Of a DNA stretch of 60,000 bases, positions 1-10,054 are shown one piece after another (positions within the stretch are counted from its first letter, which is position 1; each line of letters starts with the position of its first letter). Below the pieces are notes generated by a model. It saw only the letters and a list, made by a program, of their open reading frames with translations, made no database searches and was not told the DNA's origin. The stretch covers positions 876,689,594 through 876,749,593 of the forward strand of contig NC_081409.1 in the NCBI RefSeq assembly GCF_030272615.1, read 5' to 3'. A program made the translations under genes and the position numbers. This DNA is from Cryptomeria japonica (Eukaryota > Streptophyta > Pinopsida > Cupressales > Cupressaceae).

Positions 1-250
1 ATTACCACCAACGCCGACGCGACTTAGAAACAAAAACGCGGTTCTGTGAGACACAGACGTGATTATAAACCACAGACGCGCTTTCTGTACGCAGACGCGG
101 GTGAAAATGACACAGACGCGTTTTAGTAACACAGACATGCCTCCATGGAACCTGCAAAATGAAATATGACCAAAACAGAGACGCGGATCAAGTTGTCGCA
201 GACACGCTTGAAAATAAAAAACGCGATCTGAAAGTGCGCAGACGCGAAAA
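1..250. repeat. CpG-containing short repeats (ACAGACGCG) in the G1 leader
   Basis: A motif close to ACAGACGCG recurs roughly every 18-30 bp (for example near 50, 81, 99, 112, 179 and 238), separated by A/T-rich spacers. CpG is frequent here, although the rest of the window is CpG-poor. The position, just inside the 5' LTR, matches that of the unrelated TTAGCGC array in element A (58150-58505). Confidence 0.7.
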
Positions 251-334
251 TACCGAAAATGCTGCCGAAAATGTTTGATCTGCAACTTCAAAAACACAAG
301 ATCTGCAACCGGGAGGTTAAATGCGAAGGGACAG

Positions 335-354
335 GAGTCCCACCGGGCGTGCCA
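335..354 (-). other. Primer-binding site of G1
   Basis: The minus strand reads TGGCACGCCCGGTGGGAC, starting 3 nt inside the LTR edge at 358. This is a typical plant gypsy primer site, complementary to a tRNA 3' end beginning with TGG. The matching tRNA was not determined. Confidence 0.7.
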
Positions 355-357
355 AAA

Positions 358-1125
358 TGTATATGGTGAAAATGAATAACAATGATAACAATATTGAAAG
401 GCTAAACGAATCCAACCACAAAACCCTAGCCTAACAATCAACAAAGATCCACCATAACATATGAAGATTACCTAAGACAATGTAAATCAAATTAAATCAC
501 AAAGATTATACCATCACATGTCCAATAGGGTTTTGATCTCCTTTCTTCCTATCTCCATTGATCTTGCTTGATATATTTGCTCTAAGATTTTATATGCACA
601 AGAGCTCAACAAAGAACGGAATGTGGTTGCAAGTAGGATCGTAGTGTAGTCAAGTCCTCCAAATTGTCGATTAGGGTTTGATAATGAAGGAAGCATCTCC
701 TTATATAGAAGACACTATATGAAATGGAGGGATAAGATTGAGAGTTGTAAAAGGAGGTCGGCTATGATTAGAGGGTAGGTAAAAGAAATAATAAAATAAT
801 GAAAGAGGTAGGTAGTGTAGGAATTAAGAGATGAGTGACATGTGTCATGGGTAGCAAAGGTTAATGAATTAATTAAATAAATAAAGATTTATTTAATTAA
901 TAGAAGAAGTAGGATAATTAAATAAATAAAATATTTATTTAATTTAGGAAAAGGATAATTTAAATAAATAAATGTATTTATTTAAATGAGAAATAAGGCT
1001 AGAAGAGGATAAATGAATTAATTAAATAAATAAAGATTTATTTAATTAATAGAAGAATTAAGCTTAGATAATTAAATAAATAAAAATATTTATTTAATTA
1101 GACATGACAATTTTAGGTGTCTACA
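358..1125 (-). repeat. 5' LTR of G1 (768 bp)
   Basis: The termini are TG...CA on either strand. The 850-1115 part contains palindromic AT-rich blocks of the TTTATTTAATTAAT type, shared in style with the LTRs of element A. In element orientation these lie near the LTR start (U3), followed by a TATA box at 701-707. There is no partner LTR in the window. A 60-codon open frame at 514-696 is not considered coding. Confidence 0.75.
701..707 (-). promoter_or_regulatory. TATA box in the G1 LTR
   Basis: The minus strand reads TCTATATAAGGAG. It lies about 420 bp from the LTR start, the expected place for the U3/R transcription start of an LTR promoter. Confidence 0.55.
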
Positions 1126-1696
1126 ATAACTAAGAGTGAGATAGAGAAGACTGAAGTAATGCTGGAATGCATTAGCTGTGAGCAATACTGGATCTAATCA
1201 AGCAGTTTGTGCTAGTAGATAGATCAAACACTTGTTGATTACTCACATCTTTGACAAATTTGTAGCCCTTAACCGGGTAGGCCTCAAAGCCTTTGTAAAA
1301 TCCTCTAACAAGGTGGTTCACACATGTGAATCTAAAATCCTCTAACAAAGTAGTCTTTAATCGGACTTATCTCCTAACAGAGATTGAGATTCCTAACAGG
1401 ATCTGTTCTGGTGAAGAACATTGTAAGACCTTAACCAGTCTGGTTTCTATTCTGCAGATAGTGACTTGTGAGTTCCATCTCACCGTGGTTTTTCCCAGTT
1501 GGGTTTCCATGTCAAATATCTTGTGTTATGGTTGTATTTCTTTTGTGGGTGAATGGTTTATTTGCATTTTGGTTTGTATGTGTGATAACCGGTTTGATTG
1601 TCAGACTGCTTTACCGGTTTATCTCTAGACTATGTAAGTGTTTTAGTGCAAAGATTTTTGGCATACTAATTCACCCCCCCCTCTTAGTATTCATCA
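1126..1696 (+). repeat. Left LTR of E1, 3' part only
   Basis: It aligns with 7717-8286 almost base for base and ends CCCCCCTCTTAGTATTCATCA. It carries the iterated CTAACAAGGTG-type motif (about 1300-1440) and the copia U5 signature GTGGTTTTTCCC...GGGTTTCCA (about 1485-1510). The upstream part of the LTR was separated by the G1 insertion and is outside the window. Confidence 0.9.
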
Positions 1697-1711
1697 ATTG
1701 GTATCAGAGCC
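1697..1711 (+). other. Primer-binding site of E1 (initiator-Met tRNA type)
   Basis: ATTGGTATCAGAGCC lies directly after the LTR end. TGGTATCAGAGC is the usual plant copia primer site complementary to initiator tRNA-Met. Confidence 0.9.
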
Positions 1712-1746
1712 AACCTTTCTATAAGTTTAACAACTTGGAAAGAGAT

Positions 1747-3021
1747 ATGGGAGAATACACATTGAGGGAACTTACTCAACAACTCACTAAGTCTGAGCAA
1801 GCCTACGATGATCTTATGGTCAAATAAAAGGCATCTCAAGCAAAAAGAAGAGAACATGTAGAGAGGCTGATGGAACTATCTGAAAGTAGTTCCGAAGATG
1901 AAGCTAACATGAAAGCTATGATTGCTGAAGTGAATAAGCTGAATGATTCAAATTCCAGTTTGAGAAAGGAGTTGGAAGGACTGACTATTCAGTTTAGCCA
2001 AGAGCTTGAGAACCAGAGAAAGGCTGAAGATCTGGTAAAAGACAGAGATCATGAGATCTCCAAGTTGAAACAAGAGATTAGTGCACTAACTACTCGCCTT
2101 CATGAGAGCAGAATGGAGAAAGAAGACATGCAAGGAGAACTGAACATTGCCATCTTAGAAAATGCAAGTCTTATGGAGACAAACACTGCTATTTCCAAAG
2201 AACTCTTTGAATCAAAGGAAATACTAGCTAAGTTTGGCAAAAGTACAGTCACACTAGAGCAAAAGCTTGAGTCATCTAGACCGGAAAAGAATACCAATGG
2301 TCTTGGTTTTTCTAGACATGAGGAAGGAGAATCCTGAAGGACAAATGCGGAAGCATCAAATAAGCAACCGACACTCAAAGGAAAAGGTAAGCAAAAATTC
2401 AAACCTGTTTCCTTTAACTGTCTTAAAGAAGGACACACTGCCAATGTGCATAGGAGCAAAGCCTACAATAATTTTCCTTATTTTATCAACAATATACCTA
2501 GATCCAATAAGTTCAATGGTCATTGTTATGCATGCAACAAGTTTGGGCATAGAGCATTTGAATGCAGGTCTATAATGGATAACACCGGAAGATATCCTCA
2601 GAGGACCAGAGGAACTGGTCCTGAATCTTTTATGAACCAGAACTACAACCGGTTTAATGTCTTCAATCATCAGTCAAGAAGCGGTGGTCATCAAGCGGCA
2701 ACCGGATGGAGAGAAAGTTGTATGATCTGTCATGGTCATGGTCACACTGCTGCAACATGCAGAAGGAAGAATGGAAACATGTACAATGGACCTTGGAAAA
2801 CACCTGGACTTGTTTGCTATCACTGCAACAAACCGGGTCACATTGCAAGATTCCGCAGAAGCAGAAAAAGTATATCTGATGATATACCGGTCACTCAGGA
2901 AGGAGAAATAGATGTTGAAAAAGTTCAAGAAGACATGAAGAAATTATGGAAGAAGAAACCAGTATTATTGGAGGAACTAGTTTCTGCACCCAGTGTGGAA
3001 ATATATGAACCGACAAACTAA
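1747..3021 (+). pseudogene. E1 ORF1: gag-like coiled-coil and zinc-knuckle protein
   Basis: One frame of about 424 codons starts at ATG 1747, 36 bases after the primer site, and is broken by in-frame stops at 1825 and 2335. Residues ~1-190 are Glu/Lys/Leu-rich and look like a long coiled coil. The C-terminal half has CCHC zinc knuckles: a degenerate one at ~2427-2457, CYACNKFGHRAFEC (~2527-2568), CMICHGHGHTAATC (~2719-2760) and CYHCNKPGHIARFR (~2815-2856, last Cys changed to Arg). Several knuckles after a coiled coil resemble the C-terminal part of SIRE-type copia gag. The usual gag N-terminal domain is missing. The likely original role is RNA binding and packaging; the copy is probably dead. 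Confidence 0.75.
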
Positions 3022-3465
3022 GCCTCAAAGGCTTAGGGGGAGCAAACGGAAAAATGCTTTTGAACCCCCGGTTAACACCGGTAAAAGACCTTAATTGGTA
3101 TGCTACACCTATCACTTGGCAGAAGACCGGAAATGGTAAAAAGGCAAATTAGGGTTTACGCCCTAATATAGGAGCATTAATGATGGTAGGTGAGAGACAT
3201 GTATAAATGCAATTTTCAAATCATTTCTCACTATCTGTTTCTCGAGCGAAGAAAAGTTTTCAAGTGCAGAGCGAAGAGAAGGCAATTTGAGCTTCGATTT
3301 TGAGGAATTGGAGAGATTTGAAAGAGATTCAAATATAGCTTGCGATTGACAGTGGAGAACTCAAAGCGGTGATTTGGAATCTGACGGAGAGCGAAGCAAA
3401 GCAGAATCGGGAAGCCCTAAATTCGCGTGTGAAAGGTATTTTTTGTATTCTTGAAATACTTTTCA
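3022..3465 (+). promoter_or_regulatory. Inter-ORF leader of E1 with a possible internal promoter
   Basis: This 444-bp gap between ORF1 and ORF2 contains GTATAAATGC (TATA-like, 3202-3208), then a purine-rich, CpG-bearing leader of about 260 bp with GAGCGAAGARAAG-type repeats (about 3240-3400), ending at ATGGCTTCC (3466), a good plant start context. Plant LTR elements usually translate downstream ORFs from the genomic RNA, so a TATA box with a 5'-UTR-like stretch suggests a separate transcript. This is inferred from sequence layout only. Confidence 0.4.
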
Positions 3466-6400
3466 ATGGCTTCCGCATCTCATACCAGTTCAAGCACATC
3501 AATTGAGTCAGAAAATTTCACTCAGAGGAAGTCCAAGTATAATGCTTTGTCACAAGTCCTAGTTGGAGTCATAGTCGAAGAAGGAATTTCAGACTATATT
3601 GATTGCAAGATAGAATACCTAGGGTCCTTAGCCATTCATACTCAATTAGGTCTATTTTGCGATAAGGACAAAAGGATCAAACTAGAGTTTAGTATCATAG
3701 AAAAGAAGAAACTCCATAATGCGGTGTATTTTCTAGAAGATTTCACAGAGGATCACATCAGAATCATCCTGAGCAGAGTCCATGGTGACAAGATGTACCT
3801 GGAGAGAACGCATGATATCACGCGTGAGGCAATTCATGCAGTCACCGGTTTCTGCAACACAGGGGAAGTACCAGCCCTGAGAACGGTAAGCAAAATGGAA
3901 ATGACCAAGCTCACTGGTTTGACAAGTGATTCACGAGGTATGACAGTTAATCCTATCAAGGATGAACTGGTAAAATATGCCTGCATGGTGGTAGGCTACA
4001 GGACATTCTCAGCCAATAGGATTAATTCTGTATCTGCTGCAGCGGTAAATGCCGCTTACCAGATGATTATAGAGGATAAATCATTTGACCTATGCACCGG
4101 TATGCAAAGGCAACTCCTGTCAAATCTCAAGGCAATCAAAAAGGACAATTCAATGAGATTTAAATTTGGACAACTATTGGTAGGATTGTTTTTCTATTTC
4201 CAAGGCTACTTTTTGGGTGTAGGAGATGTCCAGTGGTCCCCTGACCAACCGGTAACCAAGAAGATAAAGGAAAGTGTGCAAGCCATTGGAACCGGCTACC
4301 TTGAGATCCTGAACAAATACTTTGATGAGTTCAGAAGAAAAATGAGTCAGAGGATGCAAATCTCAAGTGACATAGTGAAGAAGTATGAAGACAACATCTA
4401 TTTCACTATTCAGGTGGACAAATGTCTAATGGAGGCTGTTGAGCCTAGAATGGAGGAAGTGGAGCCTATGGGCTATGAAGTCATGTATGACATGCTGGAA
4501 GGGTATGCTTCAACCCTTATTGCCTCGCCTCTTGATCCAAAGGTGAAGCGAACCGGAACCTACTTGGAGAGGATTGCACCGGTTGAAGAACCATCGATGA
4601 AGAAGGGAAAAGAACCAGCAGCCAAGAAAGCTAAGGCAGTGCCTGCGGCATCAGCACCAGCTACCACTGAGACTCCAAAAGTGACCAAGCAGTCACCGGC
4701 AAAGAAGAAATTGGAGGCAACACTGGCAAAAGTCTTCGAAAGAAAGAGGAAGACTAAGGCAAATGAACCAGACTCCGAAGAAACTGAGTCTGATGAATAG
4801 CCAAAGAAGGCTAGATAGGACAAGAAGGTGAAGAAGAATGAATTGGCAACATCCGCACCAGTAAATATAGATATCTCCTCTTACAAACCTTTGACACATT
4901 GTCAAAGAATAGTAAAGAATATTAGGAGAAAGTTACTTCATGATTTAATTGATTATTATGATGATTTCAATAGTGAGGAAAAAGATGAAGTATTGCAGGA
5001 AATCATTCTTTATTTATGTAGAAATGACCGATCACCATCAGAGATTAAATCTCAGACACCAGATTCATTGTATAAAGCATTGGATAACAAATGGCACATT
5101 GCCATTGAAAAGGAACAAGAGATTAGGGAGAAAGTTTTTGCACATTACTTCCTCGTACTCTCAAACTCAGAATTATTTGATGTATTAGATCAAAATAAAG
5201 GTCTCTTCTTCACAAGGAGAAGAAGACTCTGGTTGTTGGAGGGGAGAGTTGATGATGTAGAAAAGGATACACATCAACACATGGCCCATGCTATCAGCTC
5301 TCACAAAGCTCGAATGGCCAACCTCCAAGCGGAAAAGGAACCAGTTATTTCCAAACCAGATGAGGTTTTTGATGAGGAAGGCAACCTGGTGGAGGAACCA
5401 ATCGACACCATAGATGTCGATGCCCTGGATATAGGAGATGTCACTCAGGACATACCTTCTAAGGGAACTAAGCAGGGGCAACAAGCTGATCAAGGTGGTG
5501 AACAAGCTGTGGACACACAACAAGCGGCAAAAGACAAAGAAGAAGAGAAAAAGAAGAAGGATGAAGATGAGAAACAGAGAAAAGATGAAGAGAAAAAGAA
5601 AGAGGAAGAGGAGAAAAGATAAGATGAAGAGAAAAAGAAGCAAGAAGAAGAAAGGAAAAAGAAAGAAGAAGAGGACAAGGAAGAAAAGAGGAAGAAGGAA
5701 GAAGAAGAAAAGAAGAAGAAAGAAGAGGAGAAGAAGAAAAAGGAAGAGGAAGAGAAGAAGAAGAGGGAATAAGAAGAAAAGGAAGAGTAGAAGAGGAGAG
5801 CAGAGGAGAAGAAAAAGGTAGAAGAAGAAAAGGAAGAAGAGAAGAGAAGAGAAGTGGAAAATAAGAAAGTTGAAGAAGCCAAGGAACATGAAGCGACAAA
5901 AAGCTCTCAAGTGGAGACTCCGAAGGCAACCGGAAGTCAATCCTCACTGGTTGATCTCTCTAGTCCTATCGATCTCCAATCTGCAAGCAAGTCGGAACTT
6001 ATGCAGAGCATCAAGGTTGCTCAAGAGAGACTTGAGATCATCCATAGGAAAAAGGAACAAGACATCATTTAGGCAGCTGTAGACACGCTCACCGGTTTAA
6101 TCCCCGGTACTAATCTTCCTGACACTGATTCATCACTAGCACAACTCAAACTTCTGTGTACTGTAGTGGATGATCAGGTGCAGAGCCTAGAAGAAGCAGT
6201 TGAGGCCAATGTAAAGAAAGAGCACCAAAAGGCTCTTAATGTTGCTCTGGTGAAGAAACTAAATGAGCTTAGGACTGAACCGTCAAAGGATCAAAAGGAC
6301 ATAAGGAGTGCTTTGGATGAGGGAAACTTGCTACTCAGCAAAATCTGTCAACCTCATCTATTTTGTGATGATGTGCTAGCTAAGAAGCAACAGCTTCAAA

Positions 6401-6777
6401 TAGACTTACAGTCCCACTTAAGCACATTCAAGACACCTTACGACTCCTTTGTGGCATATGGGCAAACTGTTCACCGGTTCTAGATCCAGTCAGCCAAGAT
6501 AGAGCAAGAGATTAGCACAAGATCTAGGGATTTGCATAAACTTCAACTGGTATTACTTCCACAACTGCAAATTCTTCAAAAATGCTATCTGAACCTGGAA
6601 GCACTGATAGTCACCCAAGAACTGAGCACAATAGATGCCATGGAGGAACAGGTATCACAAATGCAGACAGAGAAGGAAGTGGCGACCTCCCTACTTGAGT
6701 CCTAGTCTCTCTCCATGAAACAATTTTTGCAGGACTACAAAGCGGTTTTTGACAAGTATTATTCATTATTGTCATAA
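3466..6777 (+). pseudogene. E1 ORF2: long ORF of unknown function in place of pol
   Basis: A single frame of 1,103 codons runs from ATG 3466 to TAA 6775. It is broken by eight in-frame stops (4798, 4816, 5620, 5770, 5788, 6070, 6481, 6703) but no frameshift. I do not recognise the family. Regions: residues ~1-330 look globular, with a segment around THDITREAIHAVTGF and GYRTFSANRINSVSAAA; ~370-460 are Lys/Ala/Pro-rich with NLS-like KKGKEPAAKKAK; ~460-620 form a second globular, mainly helical part; ~680-800 are almost pure Lys/Glu; ~820-1103 are helical and coiled-coil-like. No RT, integrase, protease or transposase motif is seen. It could be a captured host gene or a diverged structural or accessory protein of a retroelement family. 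Confidence 0.7.
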
Positions 6778-7126
6778 ACTCTTTTATATATATAAGGAAA
6801 CAGGTTTTTGCAGCGGTACTTTGTCATTGTTGGCAAAGGGGGAGAAGTACATGGTTTTAAAATTTTGATGGTCTTAAATTTTGAAATTTTGATATATCAG
6901 GGGGAGAAGTATATCAGAGGGAGAAGTATCTGTTTTTGAAATTTTGATATATGCTGTGATATATGCTATATGCTCTGAATGCAAAATTTCTATACACTCT
7001 GTTGATTAAGGGATAGTGTATATGCTTAGGGGAGCAATTTTGTTAATGACAAGTTTTTGTTGTAAAACACTTAGATGTCAAAATTTTATTTTCCTAAGTG
7101 TTGCCATCAATGCCAAAGGGGGAGAT
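6778..7126 (+). other. E1 3' noncoding region with repeated polypurine tracts
   Basis: After ORF2 there are four purine tracts of the AAAGGGGGAGAAGT type: about 6834-6848, 6899-6909, 6917-6928 and the terminal one at 7115-7126 that abuts the LTR. The last is the plus-strand primer expected for reverse transcription; the others may be decayed duplicates. The phrase GCCA-AAGGGGGAGA near both 6835 and 7112 suggests local duplication. Confidence 0.7.
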
Positions 7127-8286
7127 TGTTGGCATTTTTGATGTTTATGTTGTGATTGTCATTGATGAACACACACTTGTATTGAGATCCCCTTTATATG
7201 TATGAGCTCATGCTCAACCGGTATTTGTTCCAACCGGTATGTTGTACTCTAGTCTTTTGACTAGTGGTGATTTTGCAGAATGTGTTTCCCGGTCTGAAGC
7301 AGCATGTCGACCCCAAGTGGTTCGCAGATCACAAGTAGTACGAGGAAGCAAAGCAACACAACACATTCTTACCAGTCTTCATTTTTGTCAAACCGGCAAC
7401 TGGCATTTTGTATAAACTGGTAACACTCTGTGATGAGTTACCAACCGGCATTTTGCGATGAGTTACCAATCCACCGATTGTTTGACGGTGACGACACATT
7501 GACGGTGATTCTTGTGTCATGTTACTGAGTATGTCTAGATTCACTGAACCTAGGAAATTGTAATGTAATCCTATTGGACCGACATGAAATCAGATTCCTT
7601 TAAAAGGACATCATGTATAGGATTTTCAAGTTGTTGAAAGAGCTGCGAATAGGGTTTATGTTGAGCTAGGGTTTAAGGTGAAAGAGTAGAGCGATCTTAT
7701 GAGAGAAGATCGAGTTGTAACTAAGAGTTAGATAGAGAAGACTGAAGTAATGCTAGAATGCATTAGCTGTGAGCAATACTGGATCTAATCAAGCAGTTTG
7801 TGCTAGTAGATAGATCAAACACTTGTTGATTACTCACATCTTTGACAAGTTTGTAGCCCTTAACCGGGTAGGCCTCAAAGCCTTTGTAAAATTCTCTAAC
7901 AAGGTGGTTCACACATGTGAATTTAAAATCCTCTAACAACGTAGTCTTTAATCAGACTTATCTCCTAACAGAGATTGAGATTCCTAACAGGATCTGTTCT
8001 GGTGAAGAACATTGTAAGACCTTAACCGGTCTGGTTTCTATTCTACAGATAGTGACTTGTGAGTTCCATCTCACCGTGGTTTTTCCTAGTTGGGTTTCCA
8101 CATCAAATATCTTGTGTTATGGTTGTATTTCTTTTGTGGGTGAATGGTTTATTCGCATTCTGGTTTGTATGTGTGATAACCGGTTTGATTGTCAGACTGC
8201 TTTATCGGTTTATCTCTAGACTATGTAAGTGTTTTAGTGCAAAGATTTTTGGTATACTAATTCACCCCCCCTCTTAGTATTCATCA
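7127..8286 (+). repeat. Right LTR of E1 (1,160 bp)
   Basis: It begins TGTTGGCATTTTTG straight after the polypurine tract and ends TTAGTATTCATCA. A TATA-like TTTAAAAG lies at 7599-7606. The flank ATATG (8287-8291) is the expected right target duplication; its partner is outside the window. A 100-codon open frame at 7917-8219 is also present in the left LTR, but only because the LTRs are copies. Confidence 0.9.
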
Positions 8287-8828
8287 ATATGATCCTTGTA
8301 CATTCTTAAACAACTTCTTATCACTTCACATGGATTCTAACACATCATCACTAATGTATGAACATGATAAGATTCATCGCCAAACCATAAATCATTACCG
8401 GTCAAGGATTTGTCACCTGTATACATTCTTCTTTACAGAGTTCATGACAGTCAATCATAACTCACTCAATATTCTAAATCTATGGATGTAGTTTTAGTCA
8501 CAGACTCATACCAATGTCACAAACATATGTTATAAACCGCAACACCTAACTCTTCACCAATCATCTATACTAGTCTCTTAATCATCGCACTGTTCCTGCT
8601 AACCTGTTAACCTTGCTGTCAACCGGTTTCACTACCGGTAGGTCTAGATGACTTAGATGACTAAACCAATATGGTTGCCATCAATGACAACACAAATAAA
8701 GTCATCAAACAACTTAACATAATCATCAAGCCAACAATTTCTACCATGACAACATAAACATATCATCTTTACCGGTTGTCTTTTCATCTTATCATCATCT
8801 CCATCAGTTACGTTCAATGCCAACAAAT
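8287..8828 (-). mobile_element. Fragment of a minus-strand copia LTR interrupted by E1
   Basis: The right edge at 8828 reads TGTTGGCATTGAACG on the minus strand, the start of a copia LTR of the same style as E1 and E2 (TGTTGGCA; ACCGGT-rich; TGTTGTCATTGATG soon after). The left edge is where E1 inserted; the rest of this LTR must lie beyond E1, outside the window. There is no coding sequence. Confidence 0.6.
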
Positions 8829-9261
8829 TCATCTCCTAGTGTTATGTGATTTAATCATTTAATCCTATTTTTCATTTTCCCTCTAAGTTAAATAATTTAT
8901 TCATTTATCCTAAGTATTCTTGTCACAATTAAATATTTATTTAATTGGCTAATTAATTCCCCCTCTTTTGTGAATTAACTAATGAATGACCTCTAGGTTA
9001 AATAATTTATTCATTTATCCTAAGTATTCTTGTCACAATTAAATATTTTTTTAATTGGCTAATTAATTCCCCCTTTTTTGTGAATTAAATAATGAATTAA
9101 AATATTAATTAATTCACCTAATTTACTAATTTCCTAATTTCTAATTTCATCACTTTCTAATTTCCTAATCTCTAATTCATCATTTCCATCTAATTTCCTA
9201 ATTGCTAAATCCTAATTTCCAACCCATTTCCTAATTTCCATCTAGCTACGTATTCCTACAT
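8829..9261 (+). repeat. Gypsy LTR fragment, same family as 11469-11735
   Basis: AATTCATCTCCTAG... followed by TTAAATAATTTATTCATTTATCC and AATTAATTCCCCCTC blocks matches 11469-11735 closely and in the same orientation. It includes a 60-70 bp internal duplication (8880-8960 versus 8994-9075). It ends CGTATTCCTACA at 9261, which may be a true LTR end. Its 5' part was separated by the copia insertion at 8828. Confidence 0.55.
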
Positions 9262-9539
9262 GAGAAAGGAGGTCTACCTTGAGGAACACATCTATCTTTA
9301 GATTTTGATGAAGAAGAGTCAAAAGATACAATCTGTTGTTGTACTAGAGCAGATAGGGAAGGAGGAGCAAAAACTGATGTAGGAGGATGTAAAGAAATTG
9401 TAGGCTAAATTGACCTAGATGTCAACTTCCCTATCTTATACTTATAATAAGCTTTATACAAGTCTCCATGGAGAAGCATTGGCCTAATCAGAGTAGGCCA
9501 AAAATGATCTAATAAAAATCCCCCATAGGCAAGTAGTGA

Positions 9540-9857
9540 CTAGTATCTAGTGTCTTGGACAACATGGATTATGCCTTCATGAGGGAGCTTCAAGCACTTA
9601 TGATTAACTGAGGGGACTACTTCCATGTCGATTAGACAAAGAATACCAAGCTTAACCGATAACATGTTTGAATTGAGAATAAAAATGAAGGTTATTGAAA
9701 CCACCTTGGGTCCCAGAAGGACCGTGAAGGTGGAGCTACCTAGAGGAGGAACAAACAACCTATCATGCATACGAACAAAGACATGACATTCATCATATCT
9801 CACTATATGTAAATCATTAATGAAAAGAGCCTCCTCCAAATGACATCGACTCAACAT
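9540..9857 (-). pseudogene. Gypsy aspartic protease remnant
   Basis: The 105-codon open frame contains the post-catalytic part of plant gypsy protease (...VPPLGSSTFTVLLGPK, VSITF, then PSVNHKCLKLPHEG). The HKCLKxPHEG signature recurs at 24245-24514 and, as HQCMKFPHEG, in element A near 54010, so all three belong to related elements. The catalytic DGG-type motif is not in this open stretch. It is a fragment and not expected to be functional. Confidence 0.6.
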
Positions 9858-10054
9858 GTAGGATCAACCATCACACCTGCAATAGTGTGACCTTTTATCT
9901 TATCAAATATGTATAAAGGAGTAGGATCCCCATAGTAAAGAGAATCTAGATGTGTAAAGGATATGTCATTAGACTTTGTCCTTTGGCTAGGGGGTGAGAT
10001 CAAAGCTATAGTGACCATGTTTACATAGATACCACCACTCGTTGTAGGGTCTCA

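Larger units (their letters stand above)
1..1125 (-). mobile_element. G1: 5' end of a minus-strand Ty3/gypsy LTR retrotransposon
   Basis: On the minus strand this reads LTR (1125 down to 358), a primer-binding site (about 354-335) and an untranslated leader that runs off the window. The LTR begins TGTAGACACC and ends CACCATATACA in element orientation. The right edge abuts sequence that is continuous with the E1 LTR (compare 1127-1180 with 7719-7770), so G1 inserted into E1's left LTR. ATAAC at 1126-1130 is the probable right copy of the 5-bp target duplication; the left copy lies outside the window. No coding sequence is visible, so the gypsy assignment rests on primer-site type and LTR style. 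Confidence 0.75.
1126..8286 (+). mobile_element. E1: non-autonomous copia-like LTR retrotransposon with two ORFs and no pol
   Basis: LTRs of the same family bound the region. The left LTR is cut by G1 and only 1126-1696 is visible; the right LTR is 7127-8286. An initiator-Met primer site follows the left LTR and a polypurine tract precedes the right one. The interior has a gag-like coiled-coil and zinc-knuckle ORF1 (1747-3021) and a long ORF2 (3466-6777). No protease, integrase, RT or RNase H motif is seen in any frame between the LTRs, so movement would need proteins supplied in trans. The two visible LTR parts look nearly identical, suggesting a fairly recent insertion. E1 landed inside an older minus-strand copia LTR (8287-8828). 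Confidence 0.85.

Noticed and set aside
1326-1628. 100-codon open frame also found at 7917-8219
   Set aside because: Both lie in the LTRs of E1, so the duplication is expected and gives no evidence of coding.
1697-1711. tRNA-like sequence TGGTATCAGAGC (also 13784, 45564)
   Set aside because: Only the primer-binding complement of initiator tRNA-Met; no tRNA gene can be folded around it.
5185-5947. Leu/Phe/Ser-rich minus-strand open frames that look like membrane proteins
   Set aside because: They are antisense readings of the Lys/Glu-rich part of E1 ORF2.
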